Source: an uncultured Methanobrevibacter sp.
Lineage (GTDB): Archaea; Methanobacteriota; Methanobacteria; Methanobacteriales; Methanobacteriaceae
Direction of reading: 5' to 3'
Assembly: GCA_902795935.1 (NCBI GenBank)
Contig: CADBMS010000055.1
Coordinates: forward strand, 1 to 15,697
Length of the DNA stretch: 15,697 bases
A program made the translations under genes and the position numbers. Positions within the stretch are counted from its first letter, which is position 1; each line of letters starts with the position of its first letter. The notes under the pieces were generated by a model, which was not told the DNA's origin, ran no database searches, and saw only the letters and a list, made by a program, of their open reading frames with translations. Positions 15,292 through 15,697 of the stretch are shown here, in pieces.

Positions 15292-15697
15292 TTATAATTC
15301 TGATAATCTTTTAACTCTTTTTACCATATTTGGGTGTGTTGATAACATTTCAGTTAATTTAGATGTAATGCCTATTTTTATATTATTATTTCTAATATAA
15401 TTTAACTCATCAGGTGTTATAATTCCATCGTTATTTAAATCTAATTGGCTTAATTCATTAATTTCATCTTTTGCTACGGATATGTCATTAACAAAGAATG
15501 CACGCATACTTTCTGTTTTTTTAATCTCAGATTCACTTGTAGTTGCAGAACCATATGTTAATTTGAATAGGGCACTTGCTAAACTATGGGGATGACATCC
15601 AATTTCAACACTTCCTTGATCAGCATAGTATTCTCTTACACGAGATACAAATAATACTAATAATTGGCCAATGGCATAAGCAATTATGGCGCCAATA
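15292..15697 (-). CDS. htpX: HtpX-like M48 membrane metalloprotease with EF-hand loop (partial, N-terminus outside window)
   Basis: The last 134 residues of a zinc-dependent membrane protease of the HtpX (M48) family, which removes damaged membrane proteins. The frame is open to the window edge. Visible in order are part of a membrane helix (IGAIIAYAIGQLLVLFV), SRVREYYAD with the third zinc-ligand Glu, CHPHSLASALFKL, MRAFFVND and the family's C-terminal THPNMVKRVKRLSEL. The HExxH motif must lie outside the window. Between AFFVND and THPNM there is an insertion holding a canonical 12-residue EF-hand loop, DLNNDGIITPDE (15406-15441), which should bind Ca2+. An internal ATG at 15507 is not the real start, because family sequence continues upstream of it. 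Confidence 0.92.
   Translation of the reverse strand, partial: IGAIIAYAIGQLLVLFVSRVREYYADQGSVEIGCHPHSLASALFKLTYGSATTSESEIKKTESMRAFFVNDISVAKDEINELSQLDLNNDGIITPDELNYIRNNNIKIGITSKLTEMLSTHPNMVKRVKRLSEL

Overview
The window is about 15.7 kb of very AT-rich archaeal DNA with no rRNA, tRNA, CRISPR or mobile element. The gene content points to a methanogen of the Methanobacteriaceae, probably Methanobrevibacter or Methanosphaera. It includes geranylgeranylglyceryl phosphate synthase and HMG-CoA reductase for ether lipids, ribosomal protein L40e, Tsr3, the NurA/HerA/Mre11 repair set and several proteins resembling methanogen-restricted families. Ribosome binding sites match an AGGAGGTGAT-type anti-Shine-Dalgarno, and promoters look like archaeal TATA boxes 35-45 bases before the start codon. 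The genus assignment rests on recognition of protein families and base composition, not on a search.

Layout. (1) Positions 1-3589, minus strand: nurA, herA and mre11 form a tightly overlapping DNA-end-resection operon. mre11 runs off the left edge, and rad50 is expected beyond it. (2) Positions 3749-7327, minus strand: an AAA+ ATPase and a VWA protein (ChlI/ChlD-like chelatase motor, overlapping by 4 bases), then tsr3 and rpl40e (overlapping by 1 base), then the ether-lipid enzyme GGGP synthase. (3) Positions 7478-9623, plus strand: a small zinc-ribbon protein, an unrecognised conserved protein, a membrane-anchored DUF116 Cys-rich protein and a TatD-like metal-dependent hydrolase. (4) Positions 9796-13292, minus strand: an unrecognised protein, sucD, HMG-CoA reductase and a VIT1/CCC1-type metal transporter, apparently one transcription unit. 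A small four-helix membrane protein lies upstream. (5) Positions 13869-15174, plus strand: type I 3-dehydroquinase (aroD) and an S26 signal-peptidase-like membrane protein. (6) Positions 15292-15697, minus strand: the C-terminal part of an HtpX-like M48 metalloprotease with a canonical EF-hand loop.

How the genes fit together. Most are housekeeping genes. HMG-CoA reductase makes mevalonate, the isoprenoid precursor, and GGGP synthase makes the first ether bond of the membrane lipid. Tsr3 modifies the small-subunit rRNA next to a ribosomal protein gene. NurA-HerA-Mre11(-Rad50) resects double-strand breaks. AroD serves aromatic amino acid synthesis. The least explained parts are the zinc-ribbon/unknown/DUF116/TatD cluster and the unknown gene leading the sucD-hmgA operon. 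Two non-coding signals also stand out: a perfect dyad abutting the tsr3 promoter, and a pair of competing hairpin arms between the convergent genes at 9.63-9.71 kb. I found no clearly new defence or mobile system. No gene-free stretch exceeds 300 bases.
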